A stretch of 64,000 nucleotides of DNA from an uncultured Chitinophaga sp. (GCF_937898475.1 NZ_CALEJS010000025.1:1-64000), one strand, 5' to 3'. Positions 24,963-33,249 are shown, counted from the stretch's first letter. The notes: generated by a model from the sequence alone, not told the origin. Program-made: numbers and translations.

Positions 24963-26360
24963 GTGCTTTTGTTTATTCCAGAATTTATAGGCCGGTTTCA
25001 TCCCTTACTTGTTCATTTGCCGATTGGCATTCTGCTGCTGGCGCCATTGCTGCAATGGCTGTCCCGCAGGGAAGGATATACCCTTGCTGCGGGCGTGCTG
25101 AATGTGGTTTGGCTGCTGGGTATTGGCAGCGCTTTACTGTCCTGCATTACCGGATACCTGCTGTCGCTCAGCGGGGAATATGATAAAGGGACGGTGAACC
25201 TGCATATGTGGGCAGGGATTGGTGTTACCCTGGTGGCGATGTTTGCCGCCGTGAAAGTATTTAACAAACAGTTTGACAACATCTATAAAGCAACGGCCAT
25301 CGGGCTGCTGCTGCTCATTACCTTCACCGGTCATTTAGGCGGCAGCCTGACCCATGGCGGGGATTATCTCTTTGCGGGATTAGGCGACGGTAACAATAGG
25401 ACAGATGAAAAGCCGGTACTGATAGCCGATGTACAGGCCGCTGATGTGTATGCAGATGTAGTATCTCCGATGCTGAAAAGCCGCTGTTACAGCTGTCATG
25501 GGCCACAAAAGCAAAAGGGTGGCCTGCGGATGGACAGCCCGGAAGGCCTGATGAAAGGAGGTAAGGAAGCGAAGGCCTTCATCCCCGGGAAGCCGGATGA
25601 AAGCGAAATGATCAAACGTTTATTGCTCCCTCCTTCTCATGAAGATCATATGCCGCCAAAAGAGAAGCCGCAGCTGAGCGAAGCGCAGATAGCGCTGATC
25701 CACTGGTGGATAGAACAGGGTGCGCCTTTCAATAAAAAAGTGCAGACACTCACCCAACCTGAGAAAATAAAAACCTACCTGCAGGCATTACAAGGCGCCA
25801 CCACGGAAGAAAAGAAGCTACCCTCAAATGTACCTGCTGCCGAAGTAGCGCCCGCGGCAGAAAAAGACATTGCCGCACTGGCAGCAAAAGGTGTGCTGGT
25901 AATGCCCGTAGCGCAGGATGTGCATTATCTTTCCGCCAACTTTGTGAATGCGGGCGGTTTCAGTGACCAGGATGCCGCGCTGTTATTACCCTTAAAGCAG
26001 CAGCTGGTATGGCTCAAGATGGGCAACACCGGTGTGGGCGACAGCACACTGCAGGTGATAGGGCAATGTCCTAACCTCACGGTGCTGCAACTGAACAATA
26101 CCAGTGTAACTGATAAGGGGCTTGCATTCTTACAGCCTTTATCAGCCTTACAATCACTTAACCTGGTAGGTACAGCCGTCAGCGCAGCAGGCCTGGAACA
26201 GCTGAAAGGCCTGCAGCAGCTGCAGTCTGTCTATCTGTACAGAACAAAGGTCACTGCGCAGGACTGGCCGCAGTTGAAAAAAATATTCCCCCAGGCGGCG
26301 ATAGATTCCGGCGGATATGTGGTTAAGACATTGGCGACGGATACGGTGGAGAAGAAATAG
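24963..26360 (+). CDS. DUF2231 membrane domain, cytochrome c and leucine-rich repeat fusion
   Basis: The start is a GTG, 18 bases after the preceding gene. The 465 residues have three parts. A DUF2231 membrane domain covers 1-125, with four helices and the HPLLVHLPIGILLL motif. A PSCyt1 haem domain has CYSCH at 175-179 followed by the PQKQKGGLRMDSPEG pattern. The C-terminal part, about 290-450, has short leucine-rich repeats (LTVLQLNNTSVTDKGLAFLQ, LQSLNLVGTAVSAAGL). It would pass electrons across or along the membrane for the exported enzymes of this block, with the repeats as a docking surface. That role is inferred from architecture and position. Confidence 0.88.
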   Translation: MLLFIPEFIGRFHPLLVHLPIGILLLAPLLQWLSRREGYTLAAGVLNVVWLLGIGSALLSCITGYLLSLSGEYDKGTVNLHMWAGIGVTLVAMFAAVKVFNKQFDNIYKATAIGLLLLITFTGHLGGSLTHGGDYLFAGLGDGNNRTDEKPVLIADVQAADVYADVVSPMLKSRCYSCHGPQKQKGGLRMDSPEGLMKGGKEAKAFIPGKPDESEMIKRLLLPPSHEDHMPPKEKPQLSEAQIALIHWWIEQGAPFNKKVQTLTQPEKIKTYLQALQGATTEEKKLPSNVPAAEVAPAAEKDIAALAAKGVLVMPVAQDVHYLSANFVNAGGFSDQDAALLLPLKQQLVWLKMGNTGVGDSTLQVIGQCPNLTVLQLNNTSVTDKGLAFLQPLSALQSLNLVGTAVSAAGLEQLKGLQQLQSVYLYRTKVTAQDWPQLKKIFPQAAIDSGGYVVKTLATDTVEKK

Positions 26361-26370
26361 CTATTGGCGG

Positions 26371-27669
26371 TTAGCAGCTAGCAGCCAGCAACTTCACCCC
26401 AACGGCGCATTGCAGGCATCTTTTCTCATCGCAGTAATGTTGTTTCAGTTCCAGTAGTGCCTGGGAGTCCAGTGCGTTGTGTTGTGCTATGCCGACTTCC
26501 TCCCAGGCGGTGGTGATCTTATTCTCTTCTGCGGGCAGCGTTTCCATTAGCTGCAGAGCGCGATCCTGGTAGCAGGACTGTCCTTTCTCGCGGCCATACA
26601 GGAATAGCAGTGGCAGGATGGTATTGATCAGGATGTTGTGAATGGCAAGGCGCCCCTGGCTGCGCGTTTGAGAAACGGGGCCATCAAAGCGGTAATGAGT
26701 TTGCCAGTAGGCAGAAGCCTGTGTGGAGAGCAGCTGTTCAAAGCGGCTGACGCTCTCTGTTTCCAATATACGGGAAAACAGGTGCGGCGCCTGGTGCAAT
26801 ACTGCTGCCAGGGCGGCAATACGTAAAGTGGGGAAGGACGCGGGGCGCATACGCAGCCATTTCCAGGAATACGCAGGTATGGGGCGCAACTTGTATTTGT
26901 ACCGCAGGTAGTTGTACTCCTGCTGCAGCTGGCGGGGATAGTCGTTTGTAAATGTACCGGACAACATACCGGCCTGCCCGAACAGCAGGGCTTCCAGCTG
27001 CATCAGGCTGGGCCGGTGACGGGCCAGGAGTGTATGTGGTAAGGATTGCGCCAGCTGAAGAAAAGGCTCACCGTTGGCGGGCAGCCCAAAGCTTTGTGAC
27101 ACTGCCCGGTAACAAACCTCTTCCCAGTTATTACCGGTTTGAAGTAACCAGTCATGAAAGCTGCTGATCTTACGCTCCCAGCGCTCTACCAGCAGGCGTT
27201 CTTTCCAGCTTTGCCAGGTAAGATGGGGTACGCGCCGGGCGCTATCTTCGCAGGGCACAAAGGCGGCCAGCTGACGGAAGCTTTCGTAGCGGCGCAGCAG
27301 CAGTTTAGGGATGCGCTCCTGCAAAGCAAGACAGGGCGGCATCTTATCGGTATCATAATCAGGTACATCATGTTCAAATACAACATGCAGTATAACGTTA
27401 CTATATTGCCCGTTGTGCTGGTGCCCATGGCGGTACCAGTCTGAAGTGCGCAGGTGCAGCTCCACATTGCCCGCCCAGAGCGTTTTGCCGATCCTTATTT
27501 TAGCCGCTGTAAAATCAGGCCCTGCATGGTGATTATGCATACCGGGGTGGATGATCTGCACGGGGACCCCGTCTGTAGTAGCTAAGGAGGCCGTTTTAAA
27601 TAAGCGGAACTGCCAGATGTGCTGGAATAACTCTTCTGTGAGAAGGGGGTTAATAGTTGCAATGGTCAT
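26371..27669 (-). CDS. DUF2851 family protein
   Basis: This 432-residue cytoplasmic protein is full length for DUF2851, a family found mainly in Bacteroidota. It has the N-terminal LLTEELFQHIWQFRLF and the conserved HPGMHNHHAGPDFTAAKIRI segment at about 42-60 (with several His and Asp residues suggestive of a nuclease-like or metal site). WAGNVELHLRTSDWYRHGH follows at about 67-85. The C-terminal part has CDEKRCLQCAVG, a cysteine group. Its function is unknown. The gene is convergent with the DUF2231 fusion, 10 bases away, and its last codons (LLAASC and the stop) lie in a keyword repeat of the AGCAGCTAGCAGC type. Confidence 0.88.
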   Translation of the reverse strand: MTIATINPLLTEELFQHIWQFRLFKTASLATTDGVPVQIIHPGMHNHHAGPDFTAAKIRIGKTLWAGNVELHLRTSDWYRHGHQHNGQYSNVILHVVFEHDVPDYDTDKMPPCLALQERIPKLLLRRYESFRQLAAFVPCEDSARRVPHLTWQSWKERLLVERWERKISSFHDWLLQTGNNWEEVCYRAVSQSFGLPANGEPFLQLAQSLPHTLLARHRPSLMQLEALLFGQAGMLSGTFTNDYPRQLQQEYNYLRYKYKLRPIPAYSWKWLRMRPASFPTLRIAALAAVLHQAPHLFSRILETESVSRFEQLLSTQASAYWQTHYRFDGPVSQTRSQGRLAIHNILINTILPLLFLYGREKGQSCYQDRALQLMETLPAEENKITTAWEEVGIAQHNALDSQALLELKQHYCDEKRCLQCAVGVKLLAASC

Positions 27670-27751
27670 TGATATGGTGGTTTTTATCGGTCAACAAAAC
27701 AGCAATACTAAACTGTTTAGCAATATATAACACTCTTTCTGAACCACCAAA

Positions 27752-27784
27752 TTTGGAAAATTGATAAAAGTACTATTACCTTTG
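27752..27784 (+). promoter_or_regulatory. promoter of the SAM riboswitch operon
   Basis: TTTG at 27752-27755 and TACCTTTG at 27777-27784 are separated by 21 bases, a near-ideal Bacteroidota promoter. The transcript would start at about 27790, shortly before the riboswitch. Confidence 0.75.
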
Positions 27785-27804
27785 CACCCAGTTCTTAAAC
27801 ATCA

Positions 27805-27925
27805 CTTATCCAGAAAGGCGGAGGGACTTGGCCCTGCGATGCCTTAGCAACCAATTCTGTCTGCCAGCCGGCAGATAGAAAAAAGGTGCTAATTCCTGCC
27901 CCGGATCAAACCGGGGAAAGATAAG
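27805..27925 (+). ncRNA. SAM-I (S-box) riboswitch
   Basis: The closing stem P1 is CTTATC (27805-27810) with GATAAG (27920-27925). Inside are the conserved S-box parts in order: AGAAAGGCGGAGGGA, CTTGGCCCTGCGATGCC, TTAGCAACC, a variable hairpin (TCTGCCAGCCGGCAGA) and AAGGTGCTAATTCC. The P4 stem CCCCGG/CCGGGG comes before P1 closes. Binding of S-adenosylmethionine should favour the terminator at 27964-28001 and shut off the methionine genes downstream. Confidence 0.95.
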
Positions 27926-27963
27926 TTGGCAGAGAAATTCCTTCCTTTCATGATATTTCTAAA

Positions 27964-28001
27964 AGGGCTCTTCCAACTATACGGAAGGGCCCTTTTTGTT
28001 T
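27964..28001 (+). terminator. Rho-independent terminator, expression platform of the SAM riboswitch
   Basis: The stem of AGGGCTCTTCC with GGAAGGGCCCT is followed by TTTTTGTTTT. The upstream segment TTCCTTCC (near 27938-27945) could pair with GGAAGG of the stem as an antiterminator when the ligand is absent. Confidence 0.88.
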
Positions 28002-28041
28002 TAGCTATTGGCTGGCGGCAGCTGACAGCCAATAAAATTAA

Positions 28042-29226
28042 TTGATGATGAAAACAGCAACACAACTCATTCACAGTATTCCGGTAGATGAACTGACGGG
28101 CGCTATTTCCGTGCCCATCTATCAGACCTCCACTTTTGTGCAGGAATCACCCGGTATCAATAAAGGGTTTGAGTTTTCGCGCGCCAATAACCCCACCCGC
28201 AAGGTACTGGAGCAACTGATCTGCGGCCTGGAAGAAGGATATGCAGGCTTTGCCTTCGCCAGCGGGATGGCGGCAATAGACGCGGTGCTGAAGCTGTTGA
28301 AGAGCGGCGATGAGATACTGGCGGTAGACGATACCTATGGGGGCATTTTCCAGATGTTCAATCACATGATAGAACGTTTTGGCATCAGGGTGAAGTTTAC
28401 GGATACCAGCAATACAGACAATGTGCTGGCGGCTATCACTCCCCAGACACGCATCATCTGGCTGGAATCGCCAACCAATCCAACGCTCAAAATATCAGAT
28501 ATCAAATCTATCAGCAAGATAGCCAAGCAGCATAATGTACTGCTGGTAGTAGATAATACGTTGTGCACACCTTTGCTGCAGCAGCCCATACAAATGGGCG
28601 CCGACATTGTGATTCACAGCGCCACCAAATACCTGGCCGGGCATACCGATGTAATTGCCGGACTGGTAGTGGTGAACAACAAAGCGCTGGCAGACCAGCT
28701 GCGGTTTAACCAGAACATCTCCGGTAGTATTCTCAGTCCATTTGAGGCCTGGCTTACTATCAGGGGCATTGAAACGCTGTACCTGCGCATGGAAAAACAA
28801 TGCGCCAATGCCATGGCCATTGCCAGCTGGCTGGCTGCACACCCGGCGGTAGACAAGGTATTTTACCCGGGACTCGCAACGCATAAGAACCATCACATTG
28901 CCCGCAAACAACAAAAACTGTATGGCGCACTGGTAAGCTTCTCACTGAAAAGCGACAATGTAAAGAACGCCATCCGGATTGTGAATGCCACCCGCCTGTT
29001 TAAACTGGCAGAAAGCTTTGGCGGCGTGAAAAGCATGCTGGATCATCCGGCCACTATGACGCATCGCAACATACCGGAAGAGTTCAGGAAAAAGGCAGGC
29101 CTGCAGGATAGCTGCATACGGTTGTCTATCGGTATAGAAGATGCAGAAGATCTGATCAATGACCTGAAACAGGCATTAGATAAATTAAACCAACCATCTG
29201 GAAAACAAACCACCGTTTTACAATAA
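28042..29226 (+). CDS. PLP-dependent transsulfuration enzyme (cystathionine gamma-synthase-like)
   Basis: A 394-residue Cys/Met metabolism enzyme. The PLP lysine is Lys195 (HSATKYLAGHTDV), with substrate and cofactor motifs YQTSTFVQE (26-34), SRANNPTRKVLE (45-56) and FASGMAAIDAV (71-81). Two adjacent ATG codons make the start either 28042 or 28045. Control by the SAM riboswitch shows that it serves methionine synthesis, so cystathionine gamma-synthase or O-acetylhomoserine sulfhydrylase is likelier than a cystathionine lyase. Sequence alone does not settle these because the family interchanges activities. It is cotranscribed with homoserine dehydrogenase, 2 bases downstream. Confidence 0.93.
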   Translation: MMMKTATQLIHSIPVDELTGAISVPIYQTSTFVQESPGINKGFEFSRANNPTRKVLEQLICGLEEGYAGFAFASGMAAIDAVLKLLKSGDEILAVDDTYGGIFQMFNHMIERFGIRVKFTDTSNTDNVLAAITPQTRIIWLESPTNPTLKISDIKSISKIAKQHNVLLVVDNTLCTPLLQQPIQMGADIVIHSATKYLAGHTDVIAGLVVVNNKALADQLRFNQNISGSILSPFEAWLTIRGIETLYLRMEKQCANAMAIASWLAAHPAVDKVFYPGLATHKNHHIARKQQKLYGALVSFSLKSDNVKNAIRIVNATRLFKLAESFGGVKSMLDHPATMTHRNIPEEFRKKAGLQDSCIRLSIGIEDAEDLINDLKQALDKLNQPSGKQTTVLQ

Positions 29227-29228
29227 AT

Positions 29229-30410
29229 ATGGAAAATAAGATCATTAACCTGGGAATTTTCGGGTTTGGCTGTGTAGGACAGGGACTTTACGAAGTATTG
29301 AACAGGACTAAAGGCATCAATGCCCGCATCAAGAAAATATGCATTAAAGATCCTAACAAGACTCGTCCTATAGACATGAGCTATTTTACCACTGACAAGA
29401 ACGAGATATTGAATGACCCTACCATTGATGTGGTGGTAGAGCTCATTAATGATACAGAAGCCGCCTTTGAGATTGTGAGCACTGCGCTGCGCAATGGCAA
29501 AGCAGTAGTGAGCGCCAGCAAACGGATGATCGCAGAGAACCTGCCCGCACTGTACCAGCTGCAGGTGGAGAATAAAGTACCTTTCCTGTATGAGGCTTCC
29601 AGCTGCGCCAGTATCCCCATCATCCGCAACCTGGAAGAGTATTATGACAATGACCTGCTGAATGCCGTGGAAGGCATCTGTAATGGCTCTACCAACTATA
29701 TCCTCACCAAGATATTTGAAGAAGGGCTGAGCTTTGAAACAGCGCTGCAACAGGCGCAGGAAAAAGGTTTTGCAGAAACAGATCCTACACTGGACATTGA
29801 AGGGTACGATCCCAAATTCAAGATAGTGATCCTGCTGCTGCATGCTTTCGGTACTTTCGTTAAACCGGAAGAAGTATACAACTTTGGCATCCATCACCTC
29901 AATGATTTTGATATACAGTTTGCCCGCCAGCGCGACTGCACCATTAAGCTGATCGGCAATTGCCGCCGCCAGAATGGTAACGTGTTTGCCTATGTGCTGC
30001 CCCACCTGATCAAAGAGCATAACCTGCTGTACGATGTATACAACGAGTACAACGGCATCCTGCTGGAAAGCGCTTTTACAGACAAACAGTTCTTTGTGGG
30101 CAAAGGCGCAGGCGGTACCGCCACCGGCAGCGCTGTATTGTCTGATATTTCTGCACTGCTGTATAACTACCGTTACGAGTACAAGAAGATCAAACAGTCT
30201 AACCAGCCTGCCTTTACCAATGATGTGCAGCTGAAAGTATACCTGCGTTACAGAACACCTGACCAGGTAGACCTTGCCGACTTCTATAACATCTCAGAGA
30301 AATATGAATCTCCCTCCTACAGGTATGTGGTAGGCGTGATTAATCTGCAAAAGCTGAAGGACAACAACTGGCTGAAGAATAAGGATGTGAATTTGTTAGT
30401 ACTGGAATAG
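29229..30410 (+). CDS. hom: homoserine dehydrogenase
   Basis: The enzyme reduces aspartate semialdehyde to homoserine, the branch-point precursor of methionine and threonine. The NAD(P)-binding loop is IFGFGCVGQGLYEVL (9-23). The catalytic-domain signatures follow: VEGICNGSTNYILTKIFEEG at about 146-165 and QEKGFAETDPTLDIEGYDP at about 176-194, with the conserved Lys and Asp residues. The 393 residues end soon after the catalytic part, and I see no C-terminal ACT domain for feedback by threonine. Regulation may rest on the SAM riboswitch upstream instead. It overlaps no gene and follows the transsulfuration enzyme directly. Confidence 0.93.
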   Translation: MENKIINLGIFGFGCVGQGLYEVLNRTKGINARIKKICIKDPNKTRPIDMSYFTTDKNEILNDPTIDVVVELINDTEAAFEIVSTALRNGKAVVSASKRMIAENLPALYQLQVENKVPFLYEASSCASIPIIRNLEEYYDNDLLNAVEGICNGSTNYILTKIFEEGLSFETALQQAQEKGFAETDPTLDIEGYDPKFKIVILLLHAFGTFVKPEEVYNFGIHHLNDFDIQFARQRDCTIKLIGNCRRQNGNVFAYVLPHLIKEHNLLYDVYNEYNGILLESAFTDKQFFVGKGAGGTATGSAVLSDISALLYNYRYEYKKIKQSNQPAFTNDVQLKVYLRYRTPDQVDLADFYNISEKYESPSYRYVVGVINLQKLKDNNWLKNKDVNLLVLE

Positions 30411-30417
30411 TAAATAA

Positions 30418-30450
30418 TCACCCTCCGGGGTTTAAGACCCTGGAGGGTGA
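30418..30450. terminator. hairpin between convergent hom and maf genes
   Basis: TCACCCTCC and GGAGGGTGA form a stem of nine pairs, extended by GGG with CCC past a mismatch. No strong T-run follows on either side, so it may act with Rho or protect 3' ends in both directions. Confidence 0.6.
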
Positions 30451-30536
30451 AAAGTATGTAAGCCCCTACTACCCTGCTGGTCTTTGTCAGCATGTCAATA
30501 ACGGGGATAGTCCATCTTATCAGATGACCGTTGGGT

Positions 30537-31106
30537 CTAAAACGCTTCCAGTTCTCCCACTACCCTGCTTACGGGCAGGCCCATTACGTTGTAAAAATCA
30601 CCATTGATACTCTCTATCCCTATTGCCCCTATCCATTCCTGGATGGCGTATGCGCCTGCCTTATCATAGGGTTTATAATGATCTACATAATAAGTGATCT
30701 GTTCGGGCGTGAGCGTTTTAAAATGAACATCCGTGGTTTTGGCAAAGATGTTTTCTTTGCTGCCCTGTTTGATCACCACGCCGGTGATCACCTGGTGGGT
30801 ACGGCCGCTGAGGGCAGACAGGATACGGATGGCGTCTTCCCGGTCTTTGGGTTTGCCGATGATGGTATTATCCAGCACTACAATGGTATCTGCCGCAATG
30901 ATGATGTCTTCGGCGCTGCACAGTGGTGTTACAGCCAGCGCCTTGTGCAGTGCAATGTGGCTGGGCACTTCTGTCAGCGGCATACCGGGGGGAAACGTTT
31001 CTGCGGTTTCTACCACTTTCACTTCAAAAGGAATGCCTGCCTGTTCAAGCAGTTGTTTACGCCTCGGCGACTGCGAAGCCAGGATCACGGATTTTCCTTT
31101 ATACAT
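30537..31106 (-). CDS. maf: Maf-like nucleotide pyrophosphatase
   Basis: The 189-residue protein has the family's opening motif ILASQSPRRKQLL at 8-20 and the catalytic and base-binding segments AADTIVVLDNTIIGKPKDRE at about 71-90. The C-terminal YAIQEWIGAIGIESINGDFY holds the usual QxxxA/G-like region. Maf proteins hydrolyse non-canonical or modified nucleoside triphosphates such as dTTP/UTP analogues or m7GTP, as house-cleaning enzymes. Its start overlaps the stop of the preceding UbiA gene by one base, showing an operon on the minus strand. Confidence 0.93.
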   Translation of the reverse strand: MYKGKSVILASQSPRRKQLLEQAGIPFEVKVVETAETFPPGMPLTEVPSHIALHKALAVTPLCSAEDIIIAADTIVVLDNTIIGKPKDREDAIRILSALSGRTHQVITGVVIKQGSKENIFAKTTDVHFKTLTPEQITYYVDHYKPYDKAGAYAIQEWIGAIGIESINGDFYNVMGLPVSRVVGELEAF

Positions 31107-32047
31107 TACAGGTACAATTTAAAGAATATCATAGACAAGATACCGGTGAGCATCACCAGCTTGATCAGGGAGCTTACTTTATGATAGTGCTCGGGCAGGG
31201 CGGCTTTTCTTAACTGCACCCATATGTACAGGGCAGGTATTTGTACCAGCAATACCAGGTAGGCAACAGATAAGTACCAGCCCAGTATCGCTACTCTCAG
31301 ATCTACCAGCACCAGTAAGACCTGGAGCGCCAACAGCAGGAAATAGCATAATCTTTTGGCAGGCAATACTCCCCATACGATGGGGATGGTACGGCAGCCG
31401 TCTTTACTGTCGCCTATCATATCTTCCAGGTCTTTCACCACTTCACGCACCATAGATATAATGAATGCAAACAGGGCATACACGCCGATCACCTGGATAA
31501 GTTTGCGCCCGGTGGGCGAAAGAATGGCTTCAAAGCTTTCATAGATCTGCCGCTCATAAAAGCCTACCACCACTACAGAGAGGGCGGTCAGCAGGGAAAT
31601 GACCACGTTGCCGATGAGCACCTGTCTTTTAAAAGAGGTAGAGTAGAACCACAGCAGCAGTGAACAGATCACCTGTGTAAAGCCCAGATAGATCTGGCCT
31701 ATCTCCCAGGCCACTATAAAGCCAATGGATACGCCGGCCATATTGAGGATGGTATGCCAGGCCATGGCCCAGCGGCGGCTGATGATCTTATCTACCACCA
31801 TCTTTCCCGGCTTGTTGATGATATCTATATTAATATCAAAATAGTCGTTGATGATATAGCCGGCAGCAGCTACCAGTATGGTAGAGATGCATAGCAGTAC
31901 AAAGCAAAGCACAGAAAGGGAGGGCTGTTCTCCGCCGCTGGCCAATACAGGCGCCACCACGCAGTACTGCAGCAGGAATTGCGTAAGCGCAATATAAATG
32001 AGGTTAGGATAACGTACGAGCTTTAAGAAAGCGGCCAACAGTTTCAT
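31106..32047 (-). CDS. UbiA family prenyltransferase
   Basis: A 313-residue membrane protein with about nine helices and both Asp-rich motifs of the UbiA family. The first is NDYFDINIDIINKPGK near 67-82 and the second is DLEDMIGDSKDG near 207-218. These bind a magnesium-prenyl diphosphate. In Bacteroidota, genes of this form are commonly annotated as geranylgeranylglycerol-phosphate geranylgeranyltransferase-like, but the acceptor cannot be read from the sequence. The gene sits between the KdsC-like phosphatase (32 bases upstream) and maf (overlap of one base) on one transcript. Confidence 0.9.
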   Translation of the reverse strand: MKLLAAFLKLVRYPNLIYIALTQFLLQYCVVAPVLASGGEQPSLSVLCFVLLCISTILVAAAGYIINDYFDINIDIINKPGKMVVDKIISRRWAMAWHTILNMAGVSIGFIVAWEIGQIYLGFTQVICSLLLWFYSTSFKRQVLIGNVVISLLTALSVVVVGFYERQIYESFEAILSPTGRKLIQVIGVYALFAFIISMVREVVKDLEDMIGDSKDGCRTIPIVWGVLPAKRLCYFLLLALQVLLVLVDLRVAILGWYLSVAYLVLLVQIPALYIWVQLRKAALPEHYHKVSSLIKLVMLTGILSMIFFKLYL

Positions 32048-32079
32048 AAAATGAACTAAAAATTAAGTGATAAGCTGGG

Positions 32080-32601
32080 TCAGCGGGATGCGATCGTCTC
32101 ATCGATGCCCCAGTGGCCATTCAGTTTCAGCACCTTCTCCAGTATATCCCGTACACAGCCGTTACCACCGGTAACGGGCGAGATATAACGGCTGATGCTT
32201 TTGATCTCGGGCACTGCATCTGCAGGGCATACCGGCAGGCCTACCATTTGCATGGCGCGGTAATCGGGTATATCGTCTCCCATGAACAGCACTTCTTCCC
32301 AGCGCAGCTCATTTTCCAATACATAGTCCTGCAGTTTTTCTTCTTTATCGGTAATATTAATATAGATGTCTTTTATGCCGAGCCCCTGTAAGCGGCTGAT
32401 AACGCTTTCTGACCTGCCACCGGAGATGATGACTACCCGGTAGCCTTTCTTAACGGCCAGCTGCAGGGCGTATCCGTCTTTCACGTTCATTTTGCGGGAC
32501 AGTTCCCCGCCGGGCAGCAGTTGCACGGTACCGTCTGTCAGTACACCATCTACATCCAGCACAAAGGTGGTAATAGTTTTAAATAATGATAGAACGTTCA
32601 T
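32080..32601 (-). CDS. KdsC-type HAD phosphatase
   Basis: A 173-residue HAD hydrolase without a cap domain. The nucleophile motif is VLDVDGVLTDG with Asp16 and Asp18, motif II is IISGG (56-60), motif III has the Lys of the TDKEEKLQ region, and motif IV is GDDIPDYRAM (near 108-117). Size and motifs fit 3-deoxy-D-manno-octulosonate-8-phosphate phosphatase, which forms tetramers in lipopolysaccharide Kdo synthesis. The neighbours (IscX, UbiA, Maf) do not confirm the pathway. It overlaps nothing and starts 2 bases after the IscX stop codon. Confidence 0.88.
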   Translation of the reverse strand: MNVLSLFKTITTFVLDVDGVLTDGTVQLLPGGELSRKMNVKDGYALQLAVKKGYRVVIISGGRSESVISRLQGLGIKDIYINITDKEEKLQDYVLENELRWEEVLFMGDDIPDYRAMQMVGLPVCPADAVPEIKSISRYISPVTGGNGCVRDILEKVLKLNGHWGIDETIASR

Positions 32602-32603
32602 GT

Positions 32604-32849
32604 TTAAGGTTTCAGTGTTTGATTATCCCTCCATTCATATACCCAGTTGCACTGGATCATCTCCAGGTGGCCTTCGTTACATTCTTCCCGTTTACCTGAA
32701 AAGTTGGGGATCTGCAGCACCCATTCTATCAGGTCGGTAAAGCGGATGCGGTAGATCCTGCTTTCGGGGAAATCGTTACCAAAACGCTCATACAACTTCA
32801 TGGCTATGTCTTCATAGTCGTTCCAGTAAATGGGGGGCTCAAAATGCAT
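32604..32849 (-). CDS. iscX: IscX-like Fe-S cluster assembly protein
   Basis: An 81-residue acidic protein. The pattern YEDIAMKLYERFGNDFPES followed by IRFTDLIEWVLQIPNFSGKR and the C-terminal GHLEMIQCNWVYEW fits IscX (YfhJ): an Asp/Glu-rich surface, FTDL-W in the middle and a final W-x-x-E. IscX binds the cysteine desulfurase IscS and ferrous iron and tunes cluster synthesis. It lies 4 bases after a 2Fe-2S ferredoxin gene, the usual isc partner, but no iscS, iscU or iscA is in the window. The pair is therefore a detached part of the isc set. Confidence 0.85.
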   Translation of the reverse strand: MHFEPPIYWNDYEDIAMKLYERFGNDFPESRIYRIRFTDLIEWVLQIPNFSGKREECNEGHLEMIQCNWVYEWRDNQTLKP

Positions 32850-32853
32850 TTGA

Positions 32854-33222
32854 TCAGGAATTACAGGTTACAGAAATCATTCCCCGTAGATCAGGGACTG
32901 GTCGGGAATGGTAACGGCCAGGGTCTCCCTCGCCATCCAACAGTATACACTGGCAGCCCAGGCGGGAGTTAAGCCGGGGATTACGTGCACGGTCTATAAA
33001 GTCTTCTTCCCTGTCTGTAAGTTCTTCCAGTAACCCATCTCCCTGCTCAATATATATATGGCATGTGCTGCATGCGCACACGCCCCCGCAGTTATGATGC
33101 AGCTGTATATCATGCCTGAGCGCTATTTCCAGGATGGACTCCCCTTCTGGGGCGCCGGTGACCCGCACCGTTTCCAGTTCCTGCTGCTCAAACCTGAATA
33201 TAATATTATACATGCCGCTCAT
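32854..33222 (-). CDS. fdx: 2Fe-2S ferredoxin (adrenodoxin/Isc type)
   Basis: This 122-residue ferredoxin has the four ligands Cys45, Cys51 and Cys54 (CGGVCACSTC, a CX5CX2C spacing) and Cys90 (RLGC). An extra Cys lies at 49 and another at 92. GEEFIDRAR-like acidic residues after the cluster (DREEDFIDRA, 70-79) are where partner reductases and IscS bind in this class. It is likely the electron donor for Fe-S cluster assembly, as the adjoining iscX suggests. Either Met1 (33222) or Met4 (33213) may be the start. On the minus strand TATTTTTG at 33234-33241 is a candidate -7 element. Confidence 0.92.
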   Translation of the reverse strand: MSGMYNIIFRFEQQELETVRVTGAPEGESILEIALRHDIQLHHNCGGVCACSTCHIYIEQGDGLLEELTDREEDFIDRARNPRLNSRLGCQCILLDGEGDPGRYHSRPVPDLRGMISVTCNS

Positions 33223-33249
33223 TTAACAGATCGCAAAAATATAAAAAAA

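Noticed and set aside
29043..30020. 325-codon frame opposite the transsulfuration and homoserine dehydrogenase genes
   Set aside because: It covers two real genes in antisense and has no recognisable domain; its length follows from the sense-strand codon bias.
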